Assembly: GCA_016584305.1 (NCBI GenBank)
Contig: JACEEZ010012712.1
Coordinates: forward strand, 98,501-162,500
DNA: 64,000 nt
Reading direction: 5' to 3'
From: Chionoecetes opilio
Lineage: Eukaryota > Arthropoda > Malacostraca > Decapoda > Majidae
Made by a program: the position numbers and the translations under genes. The notes beneath the pieces are model-generated. The model had not been told where the DNA came from. It did no database searches and was given only the letters and a program-made list of their open reading frames with translations. Shown here piece after piece: positions 1-44,618 of this stretch (position 1 is the first letter of the stretch; every line of letters starts with the position of its first letter).

Positions 1-521
1 GCTTGTGCCGTTTCATATCTTGATTTTCTTAGATTAAACTTTAAGCGCGTTTTTCTCAGTGTTTTAAAGTGGCGCTTGTGCCGTTTCATATCTTGATTTT
101 CTTAGATTAAACTTTAAGCGCATTTTTCTCAGTGTTTTAAAGTGGCGCTTGTGCCGTTTCATATCTTGATTTTCTTAGATTAAACTTTAAGCGCGTTTTT
201 CACAGTTTTTTAAAAGTGGCACTTGTGCCGTTTCATATCTTGATTTTATAGATTAAACTTTAAAGCGCGTTTTTCAAAGTTTTTAAAGTGGCGCTTTGCC
301 GTTTCATATCTTGATTTTCTTAGATTAAACTTAAGCGCGTTTTTCACAGTTTTTAAAAGTGGCACTTGTGCCGTTTCATATCTTGATTTCTTAGATTAAA
401 CTTTAAGCGCGTTTTTCAGTTTTTTTAAAGTGGCGCTTGTGCCGTTTCATATCTTGATTTTCTTAGATTAAACTTTAAGCGCGTTTTTCTCAGTGTTTTA
501 AAGTGGCGCTTGTGCCGTTTC
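1..521. repeat. 73-bp tandem repeat
   Basis: About seven copies of a 73-bp unit run from the window edge. Each unit starts GCTTGTGCCGTTTCATATC and contains a TTTAAGCGCG block; copy starts at 1, 74 and 147 set the period. The array continues off the left edge. It probably lies in the next Nup133 intron. I see no coding. Confidence 0.9.
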
Positions 522-559
522 AATTCTAGGCGCCTGACTTATTCCATGACCAATGTCTG

Positions 560-1335
560 GATAAACCATAAAAGTACATCAATAAATTAAGCTAAATAAA
601 TAAATAAATAAGCAAAAATATAAATTCGTTAAATGAAATAAAATAACACAAATAAAATAAATCATGTCAAATAGAATAAAATAAATATAAAACATAATAA
701 AATAAAAATAGAAATAAATTAATGGATGTTCAGCCCTTAGTAAAAATGAGATACTAATAGATGAAGCAAGGAAATAAACAAACAAATAAGTACATTGAAA
801 ATAGAGGAAATATATATCTATACCTAATACCAGAAAAAAGAAAAAAAAATAATAATTGACAAGTATGATAGAATAAAATAAATGTAAAATAGAATAAAAT
901 AAATGTAAAATAGAATAAAATAAATGTAATAGAACAAAATAAATGTAAAATAGAATAAAATAAATGTAAAATAGAATAAAATAAATGTAAAATAGAATAA
1001 AACAAATGTAAAATAGAATAAAATAAATGTAAAATAAATAAAATAAATAAAATAAAACATAATAAAATAAAAATAGAAATAAATGAATGGAAAGAAAAAA
1101 CAAACAAGCCAACAGACAAACCCAAACAATGGACCACTAAAAAAGCCTAACAAATAAAAAAAATAAAAAAATAAACAAGAAAATATAGGTAACAAATAAA
1201 TAAAAACCATAAAAAATGAACAAATAAAGAAAAAAAACCCAGCCAGCAGGACGACACAAAGAACGCACCACTAAACAAACCCTAACAAATAAATAAATAA
1301 ATTAAAACAAAACAAATAAAATAAAAGTAAATACA
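560..1335. repeat. A-rich low-complexity tract with 21-bp units
   Basis: The plus strand is mostly A with AAATAAAATA runs. About eight 21-bp units (AGAATAAAATAAATGTAAAAT) lie at 872-1045. The long Phe/Tyr/Leu-rich reading frames on the minus strand are by-products of this composition and not genes. Confidence 0.85.
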
Positions 1336-1398
1336 TAAATAAATAGAAAGTAAAAACAAAGCATGGAGGACAAATTGCCGTCGTGGCCACACAAATAC

Positions 1399-22059
<20,661 letters not shown>

Positions 22060-22823
22060 TGTGCTGGGGGGAGGGAGGGGGAAATTATTATTATATTTTT
22101 GTCATTTCATAATTTTTCAGATATTTTTTTTTAATGTTATACAGGAAGATCCCTGGGAAAATATGAGAAAATCATTCAGAGTTATGTAACAAAAAAATAG
22201 TTACAGATCATAGTTTGGAGTAGGGACAAAAAAACTGAAAAAAAGTTTGTAATTTACGTAGATACATGTTACCCGGTAAAACTGCACAACAACTCCAACC
22301 CTTTTCACTTAAAATCTTCACCGCTGAGTGTAAACTGAGACGCACAGGCCGGCCAACATGTTTGGTTGGCTCACCAATCGCTGCATATGCCAAACTACAC
22401 CTTTTCACTCAAATTAAAACTGAACTTCAAATTAAAACATGTGAATCTCAATTTAAAACAACTGAAGTTTAATTTGAAGTTCAGTCGTTTCAATTTGAGA
22501 GTGAAAAGGTGTAGAGTTCGGTATATCAGAGGCTTGTTCGAAGGCAACACGGCGTTCAGTTTATCGAGGGTTTACTGTAAATGCTGCTGTAATGTCGTTC
22601 AGATATGCTTGGAGCAGTGCTTATGCAGTTTTGCCGAAGAGAATACTGATAAGCATTTTCGGTTAATATTCCGCAGGAGTTGGCGGGCTCCACAGGCCTT
22701 ACAGCTTACTTTTTCTCTATTATTTTCGGCTCGGTATAATGTGCAGTAGTTATTCACTTGCAGAAACTAAAAATACAGCACTTATTTTTATATAATAATA
22801 GCTAGGTTTGGTTAGCTTTGATT
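22060..22823. other. Nup133 5' flank, with a hairpin element
   Basis: The 5' UTR and promoter should lie here, but no core element is convincing. Positions 22394-22434 and 22470-22515 are inverted copies (ACACCTTTTCACTCAAATT and complement) making a ~40-bp stem. A TACAGTAAACCCTCGAT-type end is at 22562-22578 in reverse. Confidence 0.5.
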
Positions 22824-22947
22824 TACCGTAAATGGCGACTTTTGGGCCGACTTATACGGCAAGTACAGGCCTAATCCGTAATCTTGAGCTAATAATCTTG
22901 GGGTCGACTTGTACGCCTGGTCGACTTATATGCCGCCATTTACGGTA
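22824..22947. mobile_element. Short palindromic MITE, TACCGTAAATGGCG ends
   Basis: 124 bp with inverted ends TACCGTAAATGGCG and CGCCATTTACGGTA and inverted sub-terminal ACTT..GTCGACTTATA blocks. Non-coding. Confidence 0.75.
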
Positions 22948-23676
22948 GGTTATGTTTAGGTTAGGTTTTGTCGAGTATTTAGGTTAAAAAGCTAAACTGA
23001 TGGTGCGCGATTGCCCGGCTGCAGCGACTGGATGGGGCCGCAAACTCCTGTGGAATATTTACCGCATTTTCTAGTCACAATATTTTATGGCCCTCCCCGA
23101 AAAAATCCTGGGTGCGTCCTTGGCATCAGTCACAAGAAAAGGCACCGTATCTCTAAACAATCACAACCCGTACCGGTACCTGGAACCGTCGCCGATAGGA
23201 ATTCTCGCCGACGTCTGCGAGTGTTCCAATTTTACACGTCGGAGTGTTCTTATTTTCGGCGACAGTTCCAGTTCTTGACCTTTATATTACAGTGCCCAAT
23301 ATATACATTTCATCAGCTTTTACTCGTGTTTCTGTATTCAGGGATGAAATACCAGCAATAGCTTGTACAGTTAGGCTAGGTTATGTGGTTAGGTTAGGTG
23401 GTATTACACAGCGTGCCAAAGCATTGTTCGCGACATCATAACACAGCGCTTCCATACGGGAATTCAGAAAATGTACTCTATGGCAGCCTACTGACTTCCG
23501 AGAGAGATATCTTACATATGGCAGCTTGTTTAAGGCACGGGCAGTCCATCAAGACCGTTGAGGAATGTTCAGATGCCACTTGTCAATTATAGACGAAGCA
23601 TTTTAAAAAGTATCGCCTCACTGCCCGCGAGTAATATGAACAGACGCGCATTGGTATAAATATCATTATTTGCATA

Positions 23677-23862
23677 ATGAGTGGCAAGAAAGACCCAACA
23701 AAGGAGCAAATTAAAGTTATTGTATCTCTACTCAAGGCAGAGAGGCCAGTGGAAGAAATATCAAGGATTGTGGATGTTACGAGGAAATGTGTGATGAAGT
23801 GGGTGGAATGTTTCACGGTGGGTTGGCGGTGTCGCGGCAGCCGCGACACCAGAACATTATAA
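23677..23862 (+). pseudogene. Tc1/mariner-like transposase N-terminal fragment, left arm
   Basis: Starts MSGKKDPTKEQIKVIVSLLK, followed by a helix-turn-helix-like PVEEISRIVDVTRKCVMKWV, then a frame break at a 23-bp palindrome (GGTGTCGCGGCAGCCGCGACACC region). No catalytic DDE/D part is present, so it cannot be active. Confidence 0.7.
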
Positions 23863-23991
23863 GTGGCCAGGGCGAGGATGTAAAACCTCAGCAAGCACCC
23901 TAAATGTCATGAAACGTCAAGTGGATGCCCATCCTCAATTAAGAGCAAGAAAAATATTGCGATATGACTTTTACATCCTCGCCCTGGCCAC

Positions 23992-24177
23992 TTATAATGT
24001 TCTGGTGTCGCGGCTGCCGCGACACCGCCAACCCACCGTGAAACATTCCACCCACTTCATCACACATTTCCTCGTAACATCCACAATCCTTGATATTTCT
24101 TCCACTGGCCTCTCTGCCTTGTGTAGAGATACAATAACTTTAATTTGCTCCTTTGTTGGGTCTTTCTTGCCACTCAT
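23992..24177 (-). pseudogene. Tc1/mariner-like transposase N-terminal fragment, right arm
   Basis: Mirror copy of the fragment at 23677, with VSLHKAERP instead of VSLLKAERP. Truncated at the same point. Confidence 0.7.
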
Positions 24178-24450
24178 TATGCAAATAATGATATTTATAC
24201 CAATGCGCGTCTGTTCATATTACTCGCGGGCAGTGAGGCAATACTTTTTAAAATGCTTCGTCTATAATTGACAAGTGGCATCTGAACATTCCTCAACGGT
24301 CTTGATGGACTGGCCGTGCCTTAAACAAGCTGCCATATGTAAGATATCTTTCTCGGAAGTCAGTAGGCTGCCATAGAGTACATTTTCTGAATTCCCGTAT
24401 GGAAGCGCTGTGTTATGATGTCGCGAACAATGCTTTGGCGCGCTGTGTAG

Positions 24451-24880
24451 TTCGGTAGTGGGCTTTCAATATTCCAAGGATTCTTACCTACATCATCATG
24501 TAGATTTCTTCATTCTGATTATTTTGAACTCCATTTCCCATGGCGCGATTGAATAATAGCTTAACATGTACTACCGAAAATTTACCGTTATTTCAGCCAG
24601 AAACGGTTAAATTAGGTTAGGTTAGGTTAGAGGTGGGGTTTGGTTTAGTAACAGATGATATAAAAAAAAAAAAAAAATATCAATACTATGGCAGTGCAAA
24701 GCGGAGCAAGGTTTGCTGGGCTGGCCGGGAGGGGCGGGGCGGGCATCCCCCTACACCTGAAAACAATTATGTATTTCCGACAAAAACGAGTGTCAGATTA
24801 AATCACAGCAAAACACATCAAAACTATTCAGGATAACTAAGTTTCGGCCTCGAAATCGGTGAAAGCCCACTACCGAAAGT
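24451..24880. mobile_element. MITE with TTCGGTAGTGGGCTTTCA ends
   Basis: Left end TTCGGTAGTGGGCTTTCA (24452) and right end TGAAAGCCCACTACCGAA (about 24860-24877) are perfect inverted copies. The interior has TTAGGTTAGGTTAGGTTAG and a poly-A run. It abuts the foldback. Confidence 0.75.
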
Positions 24881-25469
24881 TTACCGATTAGGTTGGTCAG
24901 TTAAACAATGTCCAGGTTAGGTTAGTGATTGATCGGCGGGTTCTGGGGGGGGGATGCAGTTAGGTCATGTTACGTTATCAATATCAAACTGCCGTTTTAG
25001 TGTTTTGGGACAAGCGAAAAATGTGGTGTCCAATAATTAAATTGCCTTTATTCTTCCATTGCATCTATTACGAGTGGAACTATCGCCGAAAATGTCCACG
25101 TCGGCGAGTGTTCCACTGTCGGCGAGAATTCTCGGTTGGTGTTTCGGCGAGTTCCTATAGGCGGCAGTTCCATAAACCCCGGCGCACGGCTGTCGAATTT
25201 CTAGCCGCGGCAAAAGGGGGTACGGCCGCTGTATCTTTAGATAGCCACGGGGTTTAAGCATACGGGACCGTATCTCTTAACAACCCCGAACAAAATACGG
25301 ATTTTTTTGAAGAACATTTCCATGAAAGGCTTGTATGCTGCAGTTATAGCATCTTCTCACCTATAATCATCACCAGCAATACTTCATCACCCCGTATATG
25401 CTACAGCCTGGTATTGTAATGGTTAACTCACCGTATATATCTTGCAAACCACCACTAATTCTTCATCAC

Positions 25470-25620
25470 ACGCGCCTTGAGAGACATGCCAAACAGCTGA
25501 TGCCTGGGAGGGGATTGGCGGGCCAGAGTGTGCATGAAGCCGCTGATTGGCTCCTCAGATTTGGCGCGAGTCTTGTAAACATTGTAATAATTCCGATACT
25601 AAAATACGGAAATTGATGAC
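25470..25620. promoter_or_regulatory. GC-rich patch with inverted CCAAT boxes
   Basis: GGGATTGGCGGGCC and CTGATTGGCTCC lie 40 bp apart, with ACATGCCAAACAGCTG upstream and TTTGGCGCGAG downstream. It resembles a small promoter but no transcript start or exon is visible, and it may belong to a repeat. Confidence 0.25.
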
Positions 25621-26447
25621 TCCATTAATTAAAGATTTGTGAGGCTTTTCTGCTTTTTTCTACCTATCTTCTTAATTTTTAGTATCTAAAGCGGCTATCA
25701 CACGGTGCGTTTTGTCGGACTGTTTCGTCGAACTTGCCATTTGGTTGGACTGTTTGGTCGAACTTCGAGGGTCATTTCGCCGAACATGTTCGATGAAATG
25801 GTTTTGTGAAATTATACAAAATGTTGCACATTTCGTCGAACATACTCTGCGGTCAAAATAAGTCTATACTTTTTCTGTAAGTTATAAATAGTGTTAGCAA
25901 TTATTAAACATTGAAATGAACACCATCATATAATACGTTACAGTAAAATTAATACATATCAGTCTATATTAAATATGTGATAGATTTTCAGAAATATGAA
26001 GTTGATTTGATCGTTTGTGTTTACATTCTGCGGTAAAATGATTACTAGTAGAATTATAGAATATGAGATCTGAGAAGATAACGGGGAGAGAATGGAAATG
26101 ATGCGTGTGGTTTTGACTGAAATGGGATGTGAAATGAATGAGGTGGTTGGAAGGACAGGAAGAGAATGGATGTTATTGCTGCTGGGACATGTGTGGTGAG
26201 CCAAGGGGCGGATGATTGAGACAGTGAAAGAGTTTGGAAAGAATGTGCTGTATGGCAAATAGACAATAAAACTGCAGGCTTGTATGTAGTTTTGTTTTCT
26301 TCTGTTTCCCTTTTGTGTTTTTTTTTTTATTCTACAGGAGCAGCCGGTTCAAAGGCCTGGCCTATGAAGAAAAGGCCACCTGTAATATCAAAATCAGGTA
26401 AAAATGGACAAGGACTGCGCGGTCCTTTTCTGAGACACTGACTACAT

Positions 26448-26984
26448 ATGGTATTATTTTACACTAGGACCGAAATTCCCTACACAATTTGGCGTGTGGT
26501 TTCTGTTTACCTTATTGGATTCTAGGAAACATTATCTCTATGAGCTTCCATCGCAAATCATTACTTTTGGAGATAATGCCATGTTGTTCATGGCATTATG
26601 ACAATTCCGGCAAATTGTCATAGGGAGGCGAGACAAGAGTTTACGTTCGCCACACTCTTCTTCCTCTTGTGATCTGCATCGCCCCGATCTGTTCTTTCCT
26701 TGCCTCGGACAATTTTTTTAATGCAGATTTGGCTTTAGTTAGGAGGTTAAAGCGTGGGACTAGGTTAGGCTAGGTTAGATTAGCGAGTCTAAAGGTGGGG
26801 TTAGGTTAGTTTAATTTTCATACCTCATATACACTCCTTCCTATTAAAAATGTCTTATATCTCCGAAAGTAGTGATTTGCGACGGAAGTTCATAAAGAAA
26901 ATGTTTCTTAGAATCTATTAAGGTGAACAGAAACCACACTCCCAATTGTGTAGGTAATTTCGGTCCTAGTGTAAACATTTACCC
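26448..26984. mobile_element. Palindromic element A
   Basis: Arms about 26448-26580 and 26860-26984 are inverted (ACACTAGGACCGAAATT and AATTTCGGTCCTAGTGT). The loop has TTAGG-type motifs. Confidence 0.75.
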
Positions 26985-27034
26985 TACATTTACCTGGCCA
27001 GAAATTGTTGCTTTTTCAGATAGAGATATTTTTA

Positions 27035-27617
27035 TGGTACTATTATTTTACGATTGCATCAAACTTCCCTACACAATTGGGAGCATGGTTTTTGTTTACC
27101 TTATTGTATTCTAAGAGACATTTTCTCTTTGAGTTTTCCGTCGCAAATCAATAGTTTCGGAGATATAGAACATTTTAGGTGGGGGAGGAATATGTCTCAT
27201 TGTTTACAAAATGCCTCCCTCTTCCTCTTCTTGTGACCTGCATCGCTTTTGTTTGGTATTTTATTAAACTTTTATTATTGGACCCAGTTAGGAGGTTAAG
27301 GTTAGGTTAGGTAAGGTAAGGTAAGGCTAGGTTAGGTTAGGTTAGGTAAGGTTCAGGTTAGGTTAGGTAAGGTTAGGTAAGATAGCCACGGGTGCGCCTC
27401 CGAAAGAAAAGCAAAGCAGGTCACAAGAAGAGGAAGAGGGAGGCATTTTGTAAACAAGGAAACTTATTCTTCCTCCAACCTAAAATGTTCATATCTCCGA
27501 AACTATTGATTTGTGACGGAAAGCTCAATGAGAAAATGTCTCTTAGAATACAATAAGGTAAACAAAAACCATGCTCCCAATTGTGTAGGGAAGTTTGGTG
27601 CCATCGTAAAAATTTAC
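27035..27617. mobile_element. Palindromic element B with TTAGG loop
   Basis: Arms about 27035-27245 and 27395-27617 are inverted (CTTCCCTACACAATTGGGAG and complement, then ATGCCTCCCTCTTCCTCTTC and complement). It is a diverged relative of element A. The loop 27295-27385 is a run of TTAGG and GTAAGG motifs. Confidence 0.8.
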
Positions 27618-28556
27618 CATTTTTATTTTCCGGAAACCTGTTAAAAAAAAAAAAATTCCACCAAATCCTAGGGTCACTTTTTCATTGATAACAATATAAC
27701 TCCATCAGAAAAAGCTGTAAAACTTGGCCAGGAAATAATAGTCAGTTTCTCAGAAACCAGGGAAGTGACGGAATTGTACGAAAGCAACTGTGCCCCGCCC
27801 CGCAGGTTCTAACGGGAGGGGTTCCGACCCCTTCGACCCCCTGACGAGAATATTAACATAACCGAAACTTAACCTAACCTCCTAAGGGATGGGGGTGAGG
27901 TCGGTCGGGGTGTCTATGCATTATTAGACATCTCTTATAATTCTCAATTATATTAATATATTAAATATAATATCATATATATATATTATAATATATGTTT
28001 TTAAAGGTTACGCATGCAAGAAATGGATTAATACTGCACATTATACTAAGCAAAAAATAATCAATTAAGTGGTACGGCGGTAGCGATCGACCCGCAGTTA
28101 TCGTCCACTTTAACCCATTTTAGCCCACATGACGGTCTTCATAGAGTCGCCGTTTCTTTCTAACAATCATCTCCTCCCTTTTCATCACCAGTAGCTACGT
28201 ATATATATGCCCCTACAGTTAAAACATTAACAACAAATCTCCGCGCCTCCCACTGTCATTGCTTTCAATTTTTTTTGTTTGTTATTGTTGGGTGAATCGC
28301 GGTTGGCTCAACCGTGTGCTTGATCTTGATCTTGAGTTACAGGTGGACTTTCTTCATAAGGCCAGGCCTTTAAAACCGGCTGCTCCTGTAGTCTTGTTCT
28401 TGTTCTTGTTTTAGGGCTGTAGAGTCTATTGTCTATTTCTCATATACCACATTCTTTGCTAGATGTGTTGTCAGTGTTCGACGAACAGGTCCAACCAAAT
28501 ACAAGTTTGGTTCGACGAAACAGTCCGACCAAACGCCTCGTGTGATACCCGCTTAA

Positions 28557-29536
28557 CCATCCGTATTTTTAGTCATAGTTTTCATAAGGGAAGGAAAAAC
28601 AGGAGTATTTATTTAGAATTCTGGCGACCACTGGTGTCTATGCGGCTAAGCGGCCTACATTGCTTTTGTGAAGGAAAACATCAATCCTTTAATAATTTAC
28701 TTTTAATTTCCTTATAATCGACAAATAGATAAGATTAGATTAGATATACTTTATTAGTCCAGTAAGTGATTTTAGATGATTCAAATGATGCTTATATATA
28801 AAAAGCAAGGTAAAAAGGCTGAATATTAAGCCATAAACAGCCATTGGGAGGAAAAAACATATTTACCTTTAGTTACAACTTATATAGAGAAACGATAAAG
28901 TTATAAATCATTTTAAGTAATTCAAATAATACTTTATAAGTCAAATCATAGAGAAAAATGATGTAAATGATAAAGTTGAAGCCAGAAGTGACCATTAGAA
29001 CGCGTGATCAGCTGTGTTTACATCCTTGCCCTGCACGTGGTAGTGGCTCTTTAACTCCTTATATTGACCTTCCTGCGCGTTCCATTACCTATTTACCTTC
29101 ACTGTAGGATCTTTAAGGTAAGCTGATGATGCTCTGATATCAAACTATCCTTGATGTCTACGAGAAAATCGGGAAAATACTGAATCAATGTCCTTCGTCG
29201 TAGTATAATTTTTGGGTGGATCGCAAGGAAATACTGGATTTATAATGTATTTGAATCTGCTGTTTGTATTTCTATAATTCTCTTGCTTGATCTGATTGTA
29301 AGTACACATGCAAGGTGGTTAGGTACTGGTGTAAACTTATGACATTTATCTTAATGCAATCGATAGGCATAATGGATGTCCTATCATGTATTGTGACATG
29401 GACTACACTCTGAACTTGCCTGAAATATAATAACAAAAACTTGGGACTAATATCATCCTCGTCTTCCTCAAGGTCTCAGTAATCTATATGAGTTGTATCA
29501 TAATGAGGTCACTGCTGTCCAGGGCTTAGGGCACTG
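28557..29536. other. Intergenic, no gene
   Basis: AT-rich with no supported ORF. GCACGTGG (E-box) at about 29034 with GCGCGTTCC downstream and AAGGTAAGC at 29117 could be a promoter and first noncoding exon of the BTB gene. This is speculative. Confidence 0.3.
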
Positions 29537-30034
29537 TTGTCCACTGGAACTCTCGCCGAAACACTAATCGAGATCTCTTGTCGACGGTGGAACACTCGTC
29601 GACGTTGAAAGTTTTGACGACAATTCCACTCGTAATAGATGAAAAGAAGGAATTAAGGGTATTGCATTATTGGACACATTTTTCCATTGTCCCAAAACAC
29701 TAAAATTGCAGTTTGATACAATACATGGACATTTAATACATCACCTAACCTAAATATTAGGGGGCACATCCCCCCAGACCTCCCGCTAGTTCACTAACCT
29801 AAACCTGCACATTGGTTATGTAACCTAAGCTAACTGTTCAAACTATTGCTGGCATTTAATCCCTGAATGCAGAAACACAGATAAAAGTTGATTAAATGTA
29901 TATATTTTGTGCTATAATATTAGACCAAGAACTGGAACTGCCGTAGAAAACAGGAACCCTCGTCAACGTGAAAAAAGTGGAATTCGTCAACGGCGATGAG
30001 AATTCCGGTGGACGAGAGTTCCAAGTGCCGTTGT
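29537..30034. mobile_element. TCGGCGA-repeat MITE, full-length copy
   Basis: GGAACTCTCGCCGAAACAC at the left mirrors GACGAGAGTTCCAAG at the right. Interior GAATGCAGAAACAC and TTGATTAAATGTATATAT are shared with the copy at 58450. Confidence 0.7.
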
Positions 30035-30524
30035 TGAGGCCCGTGGTATCAATAAGTCTCTTGAATTTTCTTTTGCTATCCTTGTAATTGCATATGTATA
30101 TATCCACATGTAAAGTGTCCTAATAAATCAAAATCATATATTCTTACTATAAAGAATTAATACATGTAAGCCTATAGTTGGTTCACTGTTTAATAGTAAC
30201 TTTCAATGAGTGGGGATGACGGTGAGAAGACTGGCATTGGGATGAAGCAGCTTAGTTCCCCTACATTTCAATTATTGCCTCTTTTAAGAGTGCTCAGACC
30301 AGGAAACATAGTCACTTATATACCCCTGTGACGGCTCAGCTACTGGGTTGCCTGAGGAACTTGCCCGCTGCCTGGTTCCCGTCCCATCGCTGTAAGGAAG
30401 GCAATAATAGACACATGGGAGAAATGCATTGCTTCTGATTTATGCTGTAATTTCCCCCCGCCATCCCTACACAATTGTCTCATTTTTTACATGAATTTTA
30501 TTTTGTTTTATCTTCTTCTTTTTA

Positions 30525-30960
30525 CATTAAAAAAGGACCGGCCAAGGCCAAAAGAAAGTAACAAAAAGCCTGCTAGCTGCCAGTCTCCATAAAGAAGACA
30601 GTAAGGCGGGGTTCACACTACACGTATTTGCTGTCCTTGTGTACGTGGGCATATACGGTGGGCATACGGTGATCAGTGACATCACAGTGATGTCACCCCG
30701 TCACTCCCGCAGTCCCACAGAAAGAATTGGGAGCTCCGAATAATGTGAGCTGGGACGCGCGTCTCTCAAGGTCAGTGACGTCATCACTGCTCCACATGGT
30801 TCACACTACACAGCCTGGTTCACACTACACAGGCAGGGAGTGACGTTACTGTGATGTACTGTGAGTCACTGATGATAAGACACACGTAGACCGGACAGCA
30901 AAAACGTGAAGTGTGAACCGGGCCTAAGAGAATATAGAAAGAGAATTGTTGGTAGACTTA
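30525..30960 (+). mobile_element. SINE-like repeat interrupted by a Harbinger-type MITE
   Basis: SINE-like sequence ends GAAGACAGTAA at 30604 and resumes AGAGAATATAGAAAGAG after 30927. Confidence 0.7.
30605..30924. mobile_element. PIF/Harbinger-like MITE, 320 bp
   Basis: Ends GGCGGGGTTCACACTACACG and AGTGTGAACCGGGCC are inverted. TAA is duplicated at 30602-30604 and 30925-30927, and the flanks rejoin to the uninterrupted SINE-like sequence seen at 16430. Confidence 0.85.
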
Positions 30961-30989
30961 AACCTCTAATTCCACAATTCCGCCATATG

Positions 30990-31180
30990 TCAGATAAGAA
31001 CATAAGAAAGTAAGGAAGCTACAAGAGGCCGTGAGAGCTACACGAGGTAGTTCCTGTTACCTAACTCTACCTATATCCACCTCTCTTCCCCATCCATGAA
31101 TTTATCCAGACTAAAAAAATCCCTATAGACTCCGCATTGACCACCTGACAACTTAGTCCATTCCAAGAAAGCTTAAAAGA
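30990..31180 (-). mobile_element. LINE 3'-end fragment
   Basis: Same family as 1594, ACATAAGAAAGTAAGGAAGC onward. Confidence 0.7.
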
Positions 31181-31496
31181 TGTTTCCTTATACTACATAC
31201 GTGAAAACTAATTTACTGTAAGAATATCGTAAATGTTTTATTGATAATTTAGAATTATCGACTTTTTGACTGAGAAAAAGAAAACAAATATTGAAGTTGT
31301 ACTATTAGATACAAAATATTGGTAATGGAACAGCAGCCTCATTCAATCCATGATATTGTAACAACACATGCAGGTCACATCATTGAGGAAATACAAATGT
31401 TACAAATGCTAACCTGAACTTTAACTATGTTGAATATTTCTTTCTTTTCCCAGCTCTATAATGGTTTCCTCCAACTTTTGTTCTTTTTGTTCTCTA

Positions 31497-31819
31497 CAGC
31501 CAAATTCCCAACATCCGACCTCCAAACATCCGACTTGTCCAAACAACCAACTTTTTTCACCACCACATTGTGTCTTGTTTTGGCCATTTATTTTACTTCG
31601 TTTTTTATAGTTTTTAGAAAACATTGATTTGTGGCTTTATTTATGCATGAATTTTACTTTCGCGTATACCACTGGATCGGCCTTCAAGAGCTACATCTTT
31701 TATGTTATATACCATTTTGTCCTTACGTTTATGGTTACTGTGATATCCCAACATCCGACTATTCCAATTATCCAACCTACCTTCGGTCCCCCCAAGGTCG
31801 GATAATTAATACTTAGCTG
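31497..31819. mobile_element. CAGGCAAATTCCC-type MITE, copy 2
   Basis: CAGCCAAATTCCCAACATCC to AATTAATACTTAGCTG with TA on both sides. About 200 bp before the BTB start codon. Confidence 0.8.
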
Positions 31820-32024
31820 TATATCTTTTTTTTCACTTTGTTTATTTTCTCCATTTATATCAGTCTATCTTTTTCCTCATTCCTTTCTTTTTTAAGCTTT
31901 CTTGTCCCAACTACTAAGTATTGAACTATTTAAGCCACTATTTAAGGATTGCCAGTCATTGTGTTGGTGTTTCAGAAGCGATGCATGCAGTGTGTACGAG
32001 GCTGGTCCTGGAAGACATAGCAGA

Positions 32025-44618
<12,594 letters not shown>

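Larger units (their letters stand above)
23405..24449. mobile_element. Foldback of a Tc1/mariner-like 5' half (481-bp arms)
   Basis: Arms 23405-23885 and 23969-24449 are each 481 bp and differ at only a few bases; the spacer is 83 bp. Outer ends are TA|CACAGCGTGCCAAAGC and GCTTTGGCGCGCTGTG|TA, so the element has TA borders. Each arm carries the same transposase N-terminus running inward. The spacer continues the left arm's coding (KRQVDAHPQLRARKI). Confidence 0.88.
23160..25180. mobile_element. TCGGCGA-repeat MITE, heavily interrupted
   Basis: The left part (23170-23400) has GGAACCGTCGCCGATAGG and GTTCCAATTTTACACG; the right part (24890-25180) has GTGGAACTATCGCCG through GGCGGCAGTTCCAT. Intact relatives at 29537-30034 and 58450-59007 are ~500-560 bp. 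Here the element is expanded by a 1,045-bp foldback and an adjacent 430-bp MITE. Confidence 0.65.
25690..28553. mobile_element. 2.9-kb PIF/Harbinger-like element with nested palindromes
   Basis: Ends AGCGGCTATCACACGG and CGTGTGATACCCGCT are inverted, extended by TCGGACTGTTTCGTCGAAC and complement, and flanked by TAA at 25687-25689 and 28554-28556. A 3-bp TAA duplication is typical of PIF/Harbinger. Inside, a second inverted pair (26330-26400 and 28320-28398, GGAGCAGCCGGTT) encloses two further palindromes. No transposase frame survives. Confidence 0.75.

Noticed and set aside
23909..24271. 120-codon plus-strand ORF in the foldback
   Set aside because: It is the antisense reading of the transposase fragment in the right arm.
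27295..27385. Telomere or subtelomere
   Set aside because: TTAGG motifs are short, imperfect and inside a palindrome loop, with genes on both sides.
31902..32024. Upstream extension of the BTB protein from 31902
   Set aside because: No in-frame ATG before 32025; the extension relies on a TTG start and lacks similarity.
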